Shown here in pieces: positions 34,882-48,828 of a DNA stretch of 64,000 nucleotides. Position 1 is the stretch's first letter. Each line of letters starts with the position of its first letter. The notes below the pieces were generated by a model that was not told the DNA's origin, made no database searches, and saw nothing but the letters and a program-made list of their open reading frames with translations. The position numbers and the translations under genes are program-made. Source of the stretch: Microcella putealis (GTDB lineage Bacteria > Actinomycetota > Actinomycetes > Actinomycetales > Microbacteriaceae); assembly GCF_004216575.1 (NCBI RefSeq), contig NZ_SGWW01000004.1, positions 155,980 to 219,979 on the forward strand, in the 5' to 3' direction.

Positions 34882-36638
34882 GCCCCCGCACCCCAGCGGT
34901 GGCTTGTGTCGCGGTCGGCGCCGCTGATCGCACGCTCGCTGACCCCGCCGAAAAGTGCGACGATGTGGTCGCGGTCGAGCGCCCCGAGGTTGGCGGCGAT
35001 GGGCCCCATGACGGTGTGCACCTCGAGGTTGCCGAGGCGCAGCGCCCGCGCGAGTGGCCCCTGCGTGATCGCCACCGATTGGATGCGCGGGTACGGCACC
35101 AGCGTCAGCGAGCGCCAGATCGCTCCGGCGCGCAGCAGCACGAGGTCGGGGCTGAGCGCCGCCGCATTGCGCGTCACCGAGAACCAGCGCACCGGGCGCG
35201 CTCGGCGAGGCGAGGGCACGAAGCCACCCTCGTCACCCGAGCCGGTGAGCCCGAGGTCGATGAGCGGCATCGACTCGTCGGTGACGCCGGCGGGCAGCAG
35301 CAGCCGCAGCACGGTGCGCACGTCGTCGGCGTTGCCGACCGGCAGGATCGTCGTCTGCGATTGGCCGCCCGCGCCCTGCGCCGACGAGCGGGAGGCACGG
35401 TTGACCGAGATCTGCCACCAGCCGAACGGCCGCCACATGAGGGGCTGGCTGACCTTCACCGAGTGGATGCGCCCGGGCGGCAGCGTCTCGTTCGACGTCG
35501 ACAGCAGCCCGAAGCCGACGCGCACGCCGTCGGGCGTTGCCGCGATCGAGTAGCGCAGCGAGCGCACGATGCGGTTGATCATGAAGCCGCCGATGCCGAG
35601 CAGGGTCGGCACGAAGCCCACGATGAGGGCGAGTTCGTCGGTGATCGCGATGCCGACGATGAGGCCGATCGAGATGAGCACGAAGGTGATGGCGGGGCCG
35701 CCCAGCACGGTCGAGCCGATCAGCCGGCCCGGGTCCATGCGCACGACCGACTCGGGTTCGGCCAAGTCGGGGTCGAGCTCGGGGGCGAGGAACTCGTTCA
35801 CCCGCGACTCGAGCACGGTCGACGCGAGGGTCAGCGGGGTGTCGCGGTCGACGGGTCGGCCGTCGGCGCCGAGCGAGGGGCCGGCGGATGCGCTGGCGGA
35901 TGCGCCGGCGGATGCGACGGTGCCGTCATCGACGGCGACGTCCGTATCGGGGGCAAGGGAAGCATCCGTCGCCATCGACACGGGCGCCGGGTTCGCGGCG
36001 CGCCGCGCACCCGAGGCGAGCCGCAGAATGTCGCGGCGCAGCGCATCCGCGTCGGTGCCGCGCAGGTACTGCAGCGGCACATTCGCGTCGTTGCCTGCGA
36101 CCGAAATCTCGAGCTTCGCGGCCCCAAAAATGCGCGGGATAAACGGGCGAGCAATGTTGATGCCCTGAATGCGGTCGAGGCGGCCCTTGCGGTTCGTGCG
36201 GAAGAGGATGCCCGAGCGCACCTCGACGACCTCGTCGGTGATGCGGAACGAGTGGAATCGCCACGACAGCCAGAACCCCGCCACCAACAGCGCGAGCACG
36301 CCGATCAGTGCGGCGGCGGCCTGCGGGATCAGATTCTCGCGCACGATGAGGTCGATGAGCGGGTCGTCGGGCGTGAACTCGTCGCCGCCGGGCACGAATG
36401 AGCCGATGAGCCGCTCGCGGAAGTTCGCGATCAGCACGCCGATGATGATGATCAGCGTCAGCCCGCCGCGGAAGAGCGGGGTCGCCCGGTGCAGCCGGTG
36501 CCACTCGCCGTCGGTGTAGTCGGTGACGGCGGCGGCACGGGCGCGCGCCACCTCGGGCGCGTCGCCCGACTGGCCTGCGCCCGAGGGTGTGCCCTTGCCC
36601 GACGGCGTGCCGTCGCCCGGCTGCTGCGCGTCGGTCAC
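34878..36638 (-). CDS. large membrane protein with bacterial PH (bPH2) domains
   Basis: A 586-residue protein of the YdbT type. Pairs of membrane helices (for example GGLTLIIIIGVLIANF and AAALIGVLALLVAGFWLSW) alternate with cytoplasmic bPH2 (DUF304) domains. The domains carry the motif GRLDRIQGINIARPFIPRIFG and the later LPPGRIHSVKVSQPLMWRPFGWW. A low-complexity Ser/Ala/Asp stretch near residues 230-260 separates two halves. The start is the GTG at 36638, overlapping the previous stop. The function of bPH2 membrane proteins is poorly known. Confidence 0.8.
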   Translation of the reverse strand: MTDAQQPGDGTPSGKGTPSGAGQSGDAPEVARARAAAVTDYTDGEWHRLHRATPLFRGGLTLIIIIGVLIANFRERLIGSFVPGGDEFTPDDPLIDLIVRENLIPQAAAALIGVLALLVAGFWLSWRFHSFRITDEVVEVRSGILFRTNRKGRLDRIQGINIARPFIPRIFGAAKLEISVAGNDANVPLQYLRGTDADALRRDILRLASGARRAANPAPVSMATDASLAPDTDVAVDDGTVASAGASASASAGPSLGADGRPVDRDTPLTLASTVLESRVNEFLAPELDPDLAEPESVVRMDPGRLIGSTVLGGPAITFVLISIGLIVGIAITDELALIVGFVPTLLGIGGFMINRIVRSLRYSIAATPDGVRVGFGLLSTSNETLPPGRIHSVKVSQPLMWRPFGWWQISVNRASRSSAQGAGGQSQTTILPVGNADDVRTVLRLLLPAGVTDESMPLIDLGLTGSGDEGGFVPSPRRARPVRWFSVTRNAAALSPDLVLLRAGAIWRSLTLVPYPRIQSVAITQGPLARALRLGNLEVHTVMGPIAANLGALDRDHIVALFGGVSERAISGADRDTSHRWGAGA

Positions 36639-37270
36639 AGCCCCGCCCGGCGGGTCTCGGCGACCGCGACCAGGTGGTCGCGCAGCTCTTCCGCGCGCTC
36701 GAGCGGCAGGCCCGGAATCAGCACTCCGCTCGTCGCCGCGGCCGTCACGAACTTCAGCTCGGCGAGGCCGAGCGCGCGGGCGACGGGCCCGCGGCTGATG
36801 TCGACGAGCTGCATGCGGCCGTACGGCACGGCAACGAAGCGCTGGAAGAGGATGCCCCGGCGAAACACCAGATCGTCGTCGCGCAGGGCGTAGCCGATCG
36901 CCTTCACCCGGCGCGGTGTGAAGGCGATCACGAGCAGGAAGACGGGGCCGAGCACGGCGGGCAGAATCCAGCCGAACTCCCATCCGAACCAGAACGGAAT
37001 CGCCGACGCCGCCGTCACGAGCCCGCCAAAGATCACCCAGCCGACAATGTCGACGACGACGTACTTCGGCGACACCCGCTGCCACTCGCCCGCCGCGATG
37101 TCGAGCTCGAGGCGCGCCTCAGCCGGCGTCTCGGGCGTGATCGGCAGAGCGACCGATGCGGCCTCGCTCGGCGCCACTGCGGTCGGCGCGACCTCCGCCG
37201 ACGCGCTCTCAGCGGGCGCCGTTGCGCTCAAGTTCACGGGGGCCTCGGGCGCGGAGTTCGGGTCAGTCAC
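36635..37270 (-). CDS. bPH2-domain membrane protein, YdbS-like
   Basis: A 211-residue protein with an unstructured N-terminus rich in Ala, Pro and Glu (about residues 1-55). Two membrane helices follow (VVDIVGWVIFGGLVTAASAI and ILPAVLGPVFLLVIAF). One bPH2 domain comes last, with the motif GRMQLVDISRGPVARALGLAEL. The GTG at 37270 follows GAGGAG. It pairs with the larger YdbT-like protein, a gene pair also common in Firmicutes. The GTGA overlap with its partner predicts stoichiometric translation. Confidence 0.82.
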   Translation of the reverse strand: MTDPNSAPEAPVNLSATAPAESASAEVAPTAVAPSEAASVALPITPETPAEARLELDIAAGEWQRVSPKYVVVDIVGWVIFGGLVTAASAIPFWFGWEFGWILPAVLGPVFLLVIAFTPRRVKAIGYALRDDDLVFRRGILFQRFVAVPYGRMQLVDISRGPVARALGLAELKFVTAAATSGVLIPGLPLERAEELRDHLVAVAETRRAGL

Positions 37271-37280
37271 GCGGTTCTCC

Positions 37281-37751
37281 TCAGCCGGCGGCGGGCGCCG
37301 CGTCGGCCTGATCGTCGTCGTCAGTGGGCGGCGGCACCGAGCAGAAGTGCTCGGCAACCAGCGCAGAGACCAGCAGCAGCAGCGCCCCCACCAGGGCCGC
37401 GCCCGTGGTCAGCGCAGAGCCTACCGGCACGATTGAGCGGCTTAGAAGATAAATCAGGATGCCGGAGGCGGCTCCCAGCAACAGGGCGCCGCCCAGCGCG
37501 CTCGCCTTCGCGAGCACGACGATGCGGGTCGCGTAGAACGGGTCGATGCGTCGCTCCCCAGCCGCCGCGCGGCGCACCGGCCAGGCGCCCGCGAGCAGCG
37601 CCGCGGCGATCAGCACGAGGGCGATCGCAAGCGAAATGGGTGGAACGAACACGGGCCGCCCCTGCCCCGCGAGCAGGGTGTCGGCGACGAATCCGACGAT
37701 CGCCCCGACGAGGGCGAGCAGCAGCAGAGGGCCAGCCGTCGTGCGCGTCAC
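37281..37751 (-). CDS. DUF3180 membrane protein
   Basis: A 156-residue protein with four membrane helices (LLLLALVGAIVGFVADTLL, ISLAIALVLIAAALLAGAW, ALGGALLLGAASGILIYLL and ALTTGAALVGALLLLVSAL) and an acidic tail. The conserved loop RRIDPFYATRIVVLAKASA between helices 2 and 3 marks DUF3180. This family is found beside folK in many actinobacteria. The GTG start overlaps the folBK stop as GTGA, so it belongs to the folate operon. A role in pterin synthesis has not been shown. Confidence 0.85.
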   Translation of the reverse strand: MTRTTAGPLLLLALVGAIVGFVADTLLAGQGRPVFVPPISLAIALVLIAAALLAGAWPVRRAAAGERRIDPFYATRIVVLAKASALGGALLLGAASGILIYLLSRSIVPVGSALTTGAALVGALLLLVSALVAEHFCSVPPPTDDDDQADAAPAAG

Positions 37752-38653
37752 CGCGTGCCCCCGCGAAGCTCGGCGAGCAGCTCGGCGACGCGTCCGCGGC
37801 CGGCGATGCGCGCATCCGGATCGATGTCGAGCCAGGGGGCGAGCACGAAGTCGCGCTCGTGCGCCCGGGGGTGGGGCAGCGTCAGGCGCGGGTCGTCGCG
37901 CGTGACGTCGCCGTAGGCGATCAGGTCGAGGTCGAGGGTGCGGTCGGCCCAGCGTTCGACGTGGGCTCCGCGGTCGCGTCCGTGCTCGCGCTCGATGCGC
38001 AGCAGGTGGTGCAGCAGGTGGGTGGGGGCGAGTGCGGTGTCGAGCAGAGCGACACCGTTCAGGTAGCCGGGCTTCGACGGGTCGGGGCCGGTCTCGGTGA
38101 CCGCGATCGAGTCGTGCCAGCGCGAGACGGCGACGACGCGGGTACCGGGCAGGGCCGCCATCGCAGCGACGGCGTCGGTCAGGGCCGCGGCGCGCGCGCC
38201 CAGGTTCGCGCCGAGAGCAACGACGGCGCGGGTGGGCGCCGCGGCCCGATCGACCGTCACCGAGACATCGCCGAACGGCACCGCGATGGGCGCCTCGGGC
38301 TTGTGCACGGTGAGTTCGACGCGGTGCACGCCCTCGCGTGCGAGGCAGACGGCCGCGAGCCGCTCGGCGAGCGTCTCGATGAGGTCAACCGGGTCGCGCT
38401 CGATCGCGGCAACCAGCTCGTCGGCAAGTTCGCCGTAGTGCACCGTGTCGACCACGTCGTCGCTCGCCGCGGCGGGCGCCAGGTCGAGGTGCAGCACGGC
38501 GTCAACGACGAAGCGCTGGCCGTCGCGCTTCTCGTCGGGGTAGACGCCGTGAAAGCCGGTCGCCGTGACGCCGCGCAGGGTGATGCGGTCGGCGGCCGGG
38601 TGCACGCCGGCGGCAGCCGAGGGGTGTCGCTGATGCGGCGCGCGCTCGCTCAC
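37748..38653 (-). CDS. folBK: dihydroneopterin aldolase / HPPK fusion
   Basis: A 301-residue bifunctional folate enzyme. Residues 20-140 are FolB: ITLRGVTATGFHGVYPDEKRDGQ, then DLIETLAERLAA, then HKPEAPI. Residues 145-301 are FolK: ALGANLG, PGYLNGVALLDT and the signature RWADRTLDLDLIAYGD, with RLTLPHPRAHERDFVL. FolB splits dihydroneopterin and FolK adds pyrophosphate to its product. The order FolB-FolK is seen in related actinobacteria. GTGA overlaps join it to folP before and DUF3180 after. Confidence 0.93.
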   Translation of the reverse strand: MSERAPHQRHPSAAAGVHPAADRITLRGVTATGFHGVYPDEKRDGQRFVVDAVLHLDLAPAAASDDVVDTVHYGELADELVAAIERDPVDLIETLAERLAAVCLAREGVHRVELTVHKPEAPIAVPFGDVSVTVDRAAAPTRAVVALGANLGARAAALTDAVAAMAALPGTRVVAVSRWHDSIAVTETGPDPSKPGYLNGVALLDTALAPTHLLHHLLRIEREHGRDRGAHVERWADRTLDLDLIAYGDVTRDDPRLTLPHPRAHERDFVLAPWLDIDPDARIAGRGRVAELLAELRGGTR

Positions 38654-39462
38654 GCGGCACCTCCACGCCAGCGCTGCCAGACGGCGAGCCCCTGCGCCGA
38701 GCCCGTCACGTCGTGCACGCGCACGGCCGCGACGCCCGCCTCGGCGCAGAGCACACTCACGGCGGCGGTGGCCGCGTCGCGCTCAGCAGGTGGGGCGCCG
38801 GCCGGCAGCAGTTCGCCGAGGAACCGCTTGCGCGACGCCCCGACCAGCACGGGGTGGCCGAGCCGGGCGATCTCGTCGAGCCCGCGCAGCAGCTGCCAGT
38901 TGTGCTCGGGGCCCTTCGCGAAGCCGATACCCGGATCGAGCCAGAGGCGCTCGGCCGCAATGCCGGCGCGCATCAGGGCGTCGCGGCGAGCCCGTAGCTC
39001 GGCGACCACGTCGGTGACGACGTCGCCGTAGCTGCTGACCTGGTCCCACTGGTGCGAGTGGCCACGCCAGTGCATGGCGACGTAGTCGGTGCTGAGCTCG
39101 GCGACCACGGGGGCCATCGCCGCGTCGGCGAGCCCGCCCGACACGTCGTTGACGATGCGCGCCCCCGCCTCGACGGCGGCCGCGGCGGTCGAGGCGTTCA
39201 TGGTGTCAATCGAAACGGTGATGCCGGCCGCCGTCAGCGCCGCGACCACGGGCAGCACGCGCTGCTGCTCAACCTCGGGGCTCACCCGCTCGGCGCCGGG
39301 CCGCGTCGACTCGCCGCCCACGTCGACGACGCTCGCGCCCTGCGCAACCATGCGCTCGGCGTGCCGCAGGGCGATGGCCGGGTTCACGAAACGGCCGCCG
39401 TCGCTGAACGAGTCGGGGGTGACGTTCAGGATGCCCCACACGGCGGGCGCCGGACGGCTCAC
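38650..39462 (-). CDS. folP: dihydropteroate synthase
   Basis: A 270-residue TIM barrel that condenses p-aminobenzoate with hydroxymethyldihydropterin pyrophosphate, the sulfonamide target. Motifs are ILNVTPDSFSDGGRFVNP, VDVGGESTRPGA and the later DPGIGFAKGPEHNW and GASRKRFLG. The GTG at 39462 was chosen since it overlaps the folE stop as GTGA; the frame above it is a folE shadow. Confidence 0.95.
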   Translation of the reverse strand: MSRPAPAVWGILNVTPDSFSDGGRFVNPAIALRHAERMVAQGASVVDVGGESTRPGAERVSPEVEQQRVLPVVAALTAAGITVSIDTMNASTAAAAVEAGARIVNDVSGGLADAAMAPVVAELSTDYVAMHWRGHSHQWDQVSSYGDVVTDVVAELRARRDALMRAGIAAERLWLDPGIGFAKGPEHNWQLLRGLDEIARLGHPVLVGASRKRFLGELLPAGAPPAERDAATAAVSVLCAEAGVAAVRVHDVTGSAQGLAVWQRWRGGAA

Positions 39463-40043
39463 GCCGCGCCCCGCCCAATCAGCGCCATGACGGCGGCCTG
39501 CTGCTCGGGCTCGGCGAGCGTGCCGCGGGCGGCAACGGTCACCGTCGAGGAGTCGGCGTAGCGAACGCCGCGGGCGGCAACGCAGCCGTGACGCGCATCC
39601 ACCACGACGAGCACGCCGTGCGGACGCACGGCGGCGTCGAGGGCCGCGGCGACGTCTTCGCCGAGCCGCTCTTGCAGCTGCGGACGCGCCGACACCACCT
39701 CGACGAGGGCGGGGATGCGGCCGAGGCCGATGATGCGCTCGTTCGGCACGTAGGCGACGTGCGCGACGCCCGTGAACGGCAGCAGGTGGTGCTCGCACAT
39801 CGAGCGCAGGGCGATGTCGCGCAAGACCACGAGCTCGCCGCGCTCGCCCGGCTCGGTCGCCATCTCGGCGCCGTCTTCGAGCATCGGCACGGGGTCGACG
39901 CCGACACCCGCGAAGAAGTCGGCGTAGGCGGAGGCGACGCGCTGCGGTGTAGTGGCGAGGCCCGGGCGGGCCGGGTCGTCACCGATCGCGGCGATGATCT
40001 CGGCCACCGCCGCCTCGATGCGCGCGGTGTCGATCGGGCTCAT
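39459..40043 (-). CDS. folE: GTP cyclohydrolase I
   Basis: A 194-residue enzyme starting folate synthesis from GTP. It has the zinc site SMCEHHLLPFTGVAHVAY, with the Cys of CEHH and the later Cys of GCVAARGV. RIIGLGRIPALVEVVSARPQLQERL is the active-site region. It lies 6 bp after ftsH, so the folate genes seem to share the ftsH transcript. Confidence 0.95.
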   Translation of the reverse strand: MSPIDTARIEAAVAEIIAAIGDDPARPGLATTPQRVASAYADFFAGVGVDPVPMLEDGAEMATEPGERGELVVLRDIALRSMCEHHLLPFTGVAHVAYVPNERIIGLGRIPALVEVVSARPQLQERLGEDVAAALDAAVRPHGVLVVVDARHGCVAARGVRYADSSTVTVAARGTLAEPEQQAAVMALIGRGAA

Positions 40044-40049
40044 GGGGTG

Positions 40050-42080
<2,031 letters not shown>

Positions 42081-42183
42081 AGTCCTTGAAGGCTACCTGC
42101 CGCGTTCAATGCGCCCGCTGGATGTTCGCCGGAGGCGCACCGTGAGCCGCGCGCCCGCGTACACAGTGGTGTGCGACCGCCGC

Positions 42184-42735
42184 CTACTCGTAGACGTGGG
42201 GCGCCAGTACGCCGATCGCCCGCAGGTTGCGGTACTTCTCGGCGTAGTCGAGGCCGTAGCCCACGACGAACGCCGGCGGAATCTCGAAGCCCACGTATTC
42301 GACGTGTACTTCGACCTTGGCCGCCTCGGGCTTGCGCAGCAGGGCGAGAATCTTGACGCTCGCAGCCCCGCGCGATTCGAGGTTCGCGGTCAGCCACGAC
42401 AGGGTGAGCCCCGAGTCGATGATGTCTTCGACGATCAGCACGTGGCGCCCGGCGATCTCGGTGTCGAGGTCTTTGAGGATGCGCACGACGCCACTCGACG
42501 CGGTGCTCGCGCCGTACGAGCTCACCGCCATCCAGTCCATTTCGATGTGCATGTTCAGCTCGCGCGCGAAGTCGGCCATCACCATGACGGCGCCCTTCAG
42601 CACGCCGACGAGCAGCGGCGGGTTGTCGGCGTAGTCGGCCTCGACGCGGCGGGCCAGCTCGGCGAGCTTCGCGTGAATCTCTTCCTCGGTGATGAGCACC
42701 TCGGTCAGGTCGGAGCGAATCTCGTCGACGTCCAC
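42184..42735 (-). CDS. hpt: hypoxanthine phosphoribosyltransferase
   Basis: A 183-residue purine salvage enzyme. The PRPP loop is VLIVEDIIDSGLTLSWL and the N-terminal LLVGVLKGAVMVMADFARELN precedes it. A later VGYGLDYAEKYRNL completes the base-binding site. It makes IMP or GMP from hypoxanthine or guanine. The GTG start is preceded by GGAGGACC. It lies between tilS and ftsH, the usual actinobacterial order. Confidence 0.95.
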   Translation of the reverse strand: MDVDEIRSDLTEVLITEEEIHAKLAELARRVEADYADNPPLLVGVLKGAVMVMADFARELNMHIEMDWMAVSSYGASTASSGVVRILKDLDTEIAGRHVLIVEDIIDSGLTLSWLTANLESRGAASVKILALLRKPEAAKVEVHVEYVGFEIPPAFVVGYGLDYAEKYRNLRAIGVLAPHVYE

Positions 42736-42780
42736 GGGGGGTCCTCCAGGGGTGAAATGGGGCGAGGGTGTGCGACGCGG

Positions 42781-43842
42781 CTAGACGGCCGTGAAGACGA
42801 TCCGGTTCGCCGCGCGATTCACCCTAACGCCGGGAAGGTGCACCGCGCCCTGCCCGTGCCAGTCGGTCGCGAGCCGCAGCACCTCGAGCGTCTGGGCTCG
42901 CGTGAGGCTGAGCCCGAACTCGACCCGGGCGACGAGCCGCACGAGGCGCGAACTGAGCGCGCGGGGGTTGGCGGCGATCCACGCGACCGGCACCGAGCAT
43001 CCGCCGTCTTCGAGCTCGACGAGTTCTTCGGCGACCTCGTCGACCATCAGGTCGAGCGCGTCGGCGTCGTCACGGGCGATCGCTGCGGTGCGGGCGAGCG
43101 CGTCAACGATTCCCGGGTCGAGCTCGCGCTGCAACAGAGGCAGGATGCGGTGGCGCACGCGTACGCGCGCGAACCGGTCGTCGTCGTTGTGTGGATCGTG
43201 CCAGGGTTCCAGCCCCTGATCGACGCAGGCCTGGGCGAGAGTCTCGCGACGCAGGCCCAGAACCGGCCGTCTGTACAGCCCGGCAACGGCGGCCATACCC
43301 GCAATGCTGAGCGTGCCGCTGCCGCGGGCGAGCCCCAGCAGCACCGTCTCGGCCTGGTCGTCGAGCGAGTGGCCCAACAAGACGGCCGCGGCGCCGTGCT
43401 CGACGGCGGCGACCTCCAGGGCGGCATATCGCGCCGCGCGCGCCGCCGCCTCGGGGCCGCCGGTGCCACCTGTGCCTCTGATGGCATCGTCGCCGCTCAC
43501 GGGCATCCCCCCGCCGTACAGATCGACCCGCACGCGTTCAATCTGTATCGGGTCGAGGCCGAGACCACGTGCCTGCTTGGCGGCGCGCTCGGCGACCTCG
43601 GCCGAGCCCTCCTGCAGCCCGTGGTCGACGATCACCGCGCCGGCGCGCAGCCCGGCGCGCGGCGCCTCGAACGCCGTGGCCGCGGCGAGCGCCAGCGAGT
43701 CGGGGCCGCCGCTGAGGGCGACGAGCACGAGGCCGCCCGCCTCGATGTCGGCGAGGTGCGCGCGCACCGCGCGGCGCGCATCCGCCATCGCGGGGGTGAG
43801 CCGCGGGCGACGCTCTGCATCCTCGGGGGCTTCGGGGGCCAT
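42781..43842 (-). CDS. tilS: tRNA(Ile)-lysidine synthase
   Basis: A 353-residue PP-loop ATPase that converts the wobble C of tRNA-Ile(CAU) to lysidine. The P-loop motif is [15 protein letters not shown] near residue 42. [11 protein letters not shown] and [22 protein letters not shown] follow, and then [11 protein letters not shown]. The ATG at 43842 is divergent from ppa with a 90-bp shared promoter region. It is first in the leftward tilS-hpt-ftsH-fol cluster. Confidence 0.93.
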   Translation of the reverse strand: MAPEAPEDAERRPRLTPAMADARRAVRAHLADIEAGGLVLVALSGGPDSLALAAATAFEAPRAGLRAGAVIVDHGLQEGSAEVAERAAKQARGLGLDPIQIERVRVDLYGGGMPVSGDDAIRGTGGTGGPEAAARAARYAALEVAAVEHGAAAVLLGHSLDDQAETVLLGLARGSGTLSIAGMAAVAGLYRRPVLGLRRETLAQACVDQGLEPWHDPHNDDDRFARVRVRHRILPLLQRELDPGIVDALARTAAIARDDADALDLMVDEVAEELVELEDGGCSVPVAWIAANPRALSSRLVRLVARVEFGLSLTRAQTLEVLRLATDWHGQGAVHLPGVRVNRAANRIVFTAV

Positions 43843-43934
43843 CCACTAAGGTTAGAGCCGCTGATTTCCGGGCGTTGCGCCCGATCCGCCGGCGGGCTTT
43901 CTGCCCGCCAGACACCGACTTCAGGAGCAACTAC

Positions 43935-44426
43935 ATGGGCGCCTACCCCGCCGTCATCGAGATTCCCCGCGGCAGCCGCAACAAGTACGAGGTCGACCAC
44001 GCGACCGGTCGCGTCTTCCTCGACCGCGTGCTGTACACGACGTTCGTCTACCCGACCGACTACGGCTTCTTCGAGAACACGCTCGGCCTCGACGGCGACC
44101 CCGTCGACGTGCTCGTGCTGACCGAGTACCCGCTGTTCCCGGGTGTGGGCCTGACGGTGCGCCCGGTCGGCGTCTTCAACATGACCGACGACGGCGGCAG
44201 CGACGCGAAGGTCATCGCGGTGCCCGCGAAGGACCCGCGCTGGGACCACATCCAAGACGTCGACTCGATCCCCGAGTACACGAAGAAAGAGATCGAGCAC
44301 TTCTTCGAGCACTACAAAGACCTCGAGCCCGGCAAGTGGGTCAAGACCGAGGGCTGGGGCGACGCTGCTGAGGCCGAGGCGATCATCCAGGCCGGCATCG
44401 CCGCGTACGTGCCGCACGAGCACTAG
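43935..44426 (+). CDS. ppa: inorganic pyrophosphatase
   Basis: A 163-residue family I enzyme. It has [17 protein letters not shown], the metal-binding [10 protein letters not shown] and [11 protein letters not shown] in the usual positions. It hydrolyses the PPi made by biosynthetic reactions such as tRNA charging. The ATG at 43935 is preceded by AGGAG; the 20 codons above are not conserved. A strong terminator follows. Confidence 0.96.
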   Translation: MGAYPAVIEIPRGSRNKYEVDHATGRVFLDRVLYTTFVYPTDYGFFENTLGLDGDPVDVLVLTEYPLFPGVGLTVRPVGVFNMTDDGGSDAKVIAVPAKDPRWDHIQDVDSIPEYTKKEIEHFFEHYKDLEPGKWVKTEGWGDAAEAEAIIQAGIAAYVPHEH

Positions 44427-44451
44427 CCGCCGCGCGCATCCCGCGCAACAG

Positions 44452-44489
44452 AAAGGGCGCCCACCGCATCGCGGGTGGGCGCCCTTTTT
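44452..44489. terminator. bidirectional terminator between ppa and the M23 gene
   Basis: AAAGGGCGCCCACC and GGTGGGCGCCCTTTTT form a 14-bp stem with an 8-nt loop and T runs in both directions. It lies between two convergent genes. Confidence 0.9.
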
Positions 44490-44502
44490 CGTGGGCTTGT
44501 CG

Positions 44503-45900
44503 TTAGCCGATGCTGACGCCGCGCGCCTGCAGGTACGGAACCGGGTTCGTCGACGCACCGTTGAGGCGGATCTCGAGGTGCAGGTGGCAGCCGCTGGAGA
44601 GGCCCGTCGTGCCGACGAGGGCGATCAGCTGACCCGCCTCGACCCGCTGGCCGTTGGCGACGAGGATGCCGCCGCTCTGGATGTGCCCGTACGAGCTGGT
44701 CACGCCGTCGCCGTGGTTGATGCGCACGAAGTTGCCGTAGCCGCCGTTCCAGCCGGCGTAGTTGACCGTGCCGCCCGATGCCGCGTACATGTGGCGACCG
44801 CACCCGGCGCCGATGTCGGTGCCGGCGTGGAACGTCGCGCGCCCGGTGACGGGGTGTACGCGGTTGCCGTAGTTCGAGGTGATGGGGCCGCTGAGCGGGC
44901 TCGCCCAACCGCTGCCGGTCACGACGCCACCGTTGTTCGAGCTGCCACCGGCGTTGGCACCGCCGCCGTCACCGCCGCCGGCTGCCGCCTCTTCGGCGGC
45001 CTTGCGCGCTGCTTCTCGTGCGGCCTCTTCGGCGGCAAGTCGCGCAGCCTCTGCGGCACGCCGCGCGGCTTCTTCGCGCTCCTTGCGGATGCGCTCGCCC
45101 TCTTCAAACTCGGCCTGCGTCGTCTGCAGCACGCCCTGGAGGACGCCCAGCTGCACCTCGAGGCGGTTCTGGTTTTCCTGCTGGGCGGCGAGCGCCTCTT
45201 CCGCGGCGATCTGTGCCGCCTGCGCTTCGTTGAAGGCCGCCTCGGCCTCGACCCGCAGCTCTTCGCGAATCTCGCGGGCGATCTGGGCTTGGTCGCTCAG
45301 CGACTGGGCGGTGTTCTGGTCGGCGAGGGCGACGGCGTAGATGCCCTCGGCCTGCTCACCGATCTTGCTGGCGTAGCCGAGGCGAGAGAGCAGGGCTTCG
45401 GCCTCGCCGGGGTTCGTGAAGAGCGAGGCCGAGAGGTCGCCGCCGCCTGCGCGGGCGAGCTCGGCGACAAACTGCGCCGCGCGCTGGCGCGACTCGTCGG
45501 CGGTGGCCTGCGCCTCGTCAGCCTGCGCCTGCAGGGTGTCGGCCCGGAAGGCCGCCTCGTCAAACGCGAGTTGCGCCTCGAAGTACAGCTGGCCCTTTTC
45601 TTCGGCGATCGCCTGCGCGGTTTCCACCTCGGCAGCGAGACCGGCAATGAGGCCCTGAATCTGACTGATGGCCGCTTCCTGCGCGGCGACATTGTCGCGG
45701 GCGGCAAGAACGTCGTCCCAGCTGGGGTAGGTGTTGGCGCTCGCGGTGGGAGCAGGGGCGGCAAGGCCCACCGTCAGCAGCATGAGGCCGGCCGCGATCG
45801 AGGCGATGAGAGCGGTGCTGCGAGGGCGTCGCGAAACGGGCCGAGCATCCCCCGATGTCGACCGAGTGGCTCCCCCGAGCCGTGCGAGTGTCTCGCGCAT
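44503..45900 (-). CDS. secreted M23 peptidase with coiled coil
   Basis: A 465-residue exported cell-wall hydrolase or hydrolase activator. A signal anchor (IASIAAGLMLLTVGLA) comes first. A long coiled coil rich in Ala, Glu and Gln spans about residues 60-310. The C-terminal LytM/M23 domain has its zinc ligands in HAGTDIGAGCGRHMYAA and HLHLE. The layout is that of EnvC and of the NlpD/RipA-partner type proteins used in division. All zinc ligands are present, so it may be active. It ends on the terminator shared with ppa. The 240 bp before it hold no gene but lead to the tRNAs. Confidence 0.9.
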   Translation of the reverse strand: MRETLARLGGATRSTSGDARPVSRRPRSTALIASIAAGLMLLTVGLAAPAPTASANTYPSWDDVLAARDNVAAQEAAISQIQGLIAGLAAEVETAQAIAEEKGQLYFEAQLAFDEAAFRADTLQAQADEAQATADESRQRAAQFVAELARAGGGDLSASLFTNPGEAEALLSRLGYASKIGEQAEGIYAVALADQNTAQSLSDQAQIAREIREELRVEAEAAFNEAQAAQIAAEEALAAQQENQNRLEVQLGVLQGVLQTTQAEFEEGERIRKEREEAARRAAEAARLAAEEAAREAARKAAEEAAAGGGDGGGANAGGSSNNGGVVTGSGWASPLSGPITSNYGNRVHPVTGRATFHAGTDIGAGCGRHMYAASGGTVNYAGWNGGYGNFVRINHGDGVTSSYGHIQSGGILVANGQRVEAGQLIALVGTTGLSSGCHLHLEIRLNGASTNPVPYLQARGVSIG

Positions 45901-46139
45901 GTATCTGTCTCGATTCCGGTGCGAATGCGTTATGTCACATTTTCCCCATGAGCACCATTGATCACAGTATCAACGGATGCACGGTTCGGCTAGACACCGC
46001 ACCGCACGTTCGTGGCGGCGTCGCCCCGACGGCGTCACCGACACATTCACGCGACGCTATCCCCCGCGGGGAGCGCGGTTTGGTAGAAACGCGGCGGTGC
46101 CCCTATGCTTGCGTACCGGTCGCCTCGTCGATTCGCTTA

Positions 46140-46212
46140 GGCCCCATCGTTTAGCGGCCTAGGACGCCGCCCTTTCACGGCGGTAGCGCGGGTTCGAATC
46201 CCGCTGGGGTCA
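46140..46212 (+). tRNA. tRNA-Glu(TTC)
   Basis: A 73-nt tRNA. The acceptor GGCCCCA pairs with TGGGGTC, the anticodon loop CTTTCAC gives TTC and the T arm is GCGGGTTCGAATCCCGC. CCA is not encoded. It is first in a three-tRNA group. Confidence 0.92.
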
Positions 46213-46245
46213 CAACGAGGCAAACCAGTACAATTGAATACGCAA

Positions 46246-46319
46246 GGCCCTGTAGCGCAGTTGGTTAGCGTGCCGCCCTGTCACGGCGGAGGTCGCGGGT
46301 TCAAGTCCCGTCAGGGTCG
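46246..46319 (+). tRNA. tRNA-Asp(GTC)
   Basis: A 74-nt tRNA. The acceptor GGCCCTG pairs with CAGGGTC, the anticodon loop CTGTCAC gives GTC and the T arm is GCGGGTTCAAGTCCCGT. CCA is not encoded. It lies 33 bp after tRNA-Glu. Confidence 0.92.
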
Positions 46320-46325
46320 CGGTGT

Positions 46326-46363
46326 GAAGCCTCATCGAGTGTTCCGACACGAGGTGGGGCTTC
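46326..46363 (+). terminator. hairpin after tRNA-Asp
   Basis: GAAGCCTCATCG and the partly complementary CGAGGTGGGGCTTC can fold into a long stem just after tRNA-Asp. It has few T residues afterwards, so it may be a processing signal or weak terminator. Confidence 0.5.
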
Positions 46364-46400
46364 TTCACTAGGCGAAGCGTTTCGGCGCCTCGTCGACCAA

Positions 46401-48798
<2,398 letters not shown>

Positions 48799-48828
48799 TC
48801 ACGAGCGCTCCGCATCGAATGGATGCAC

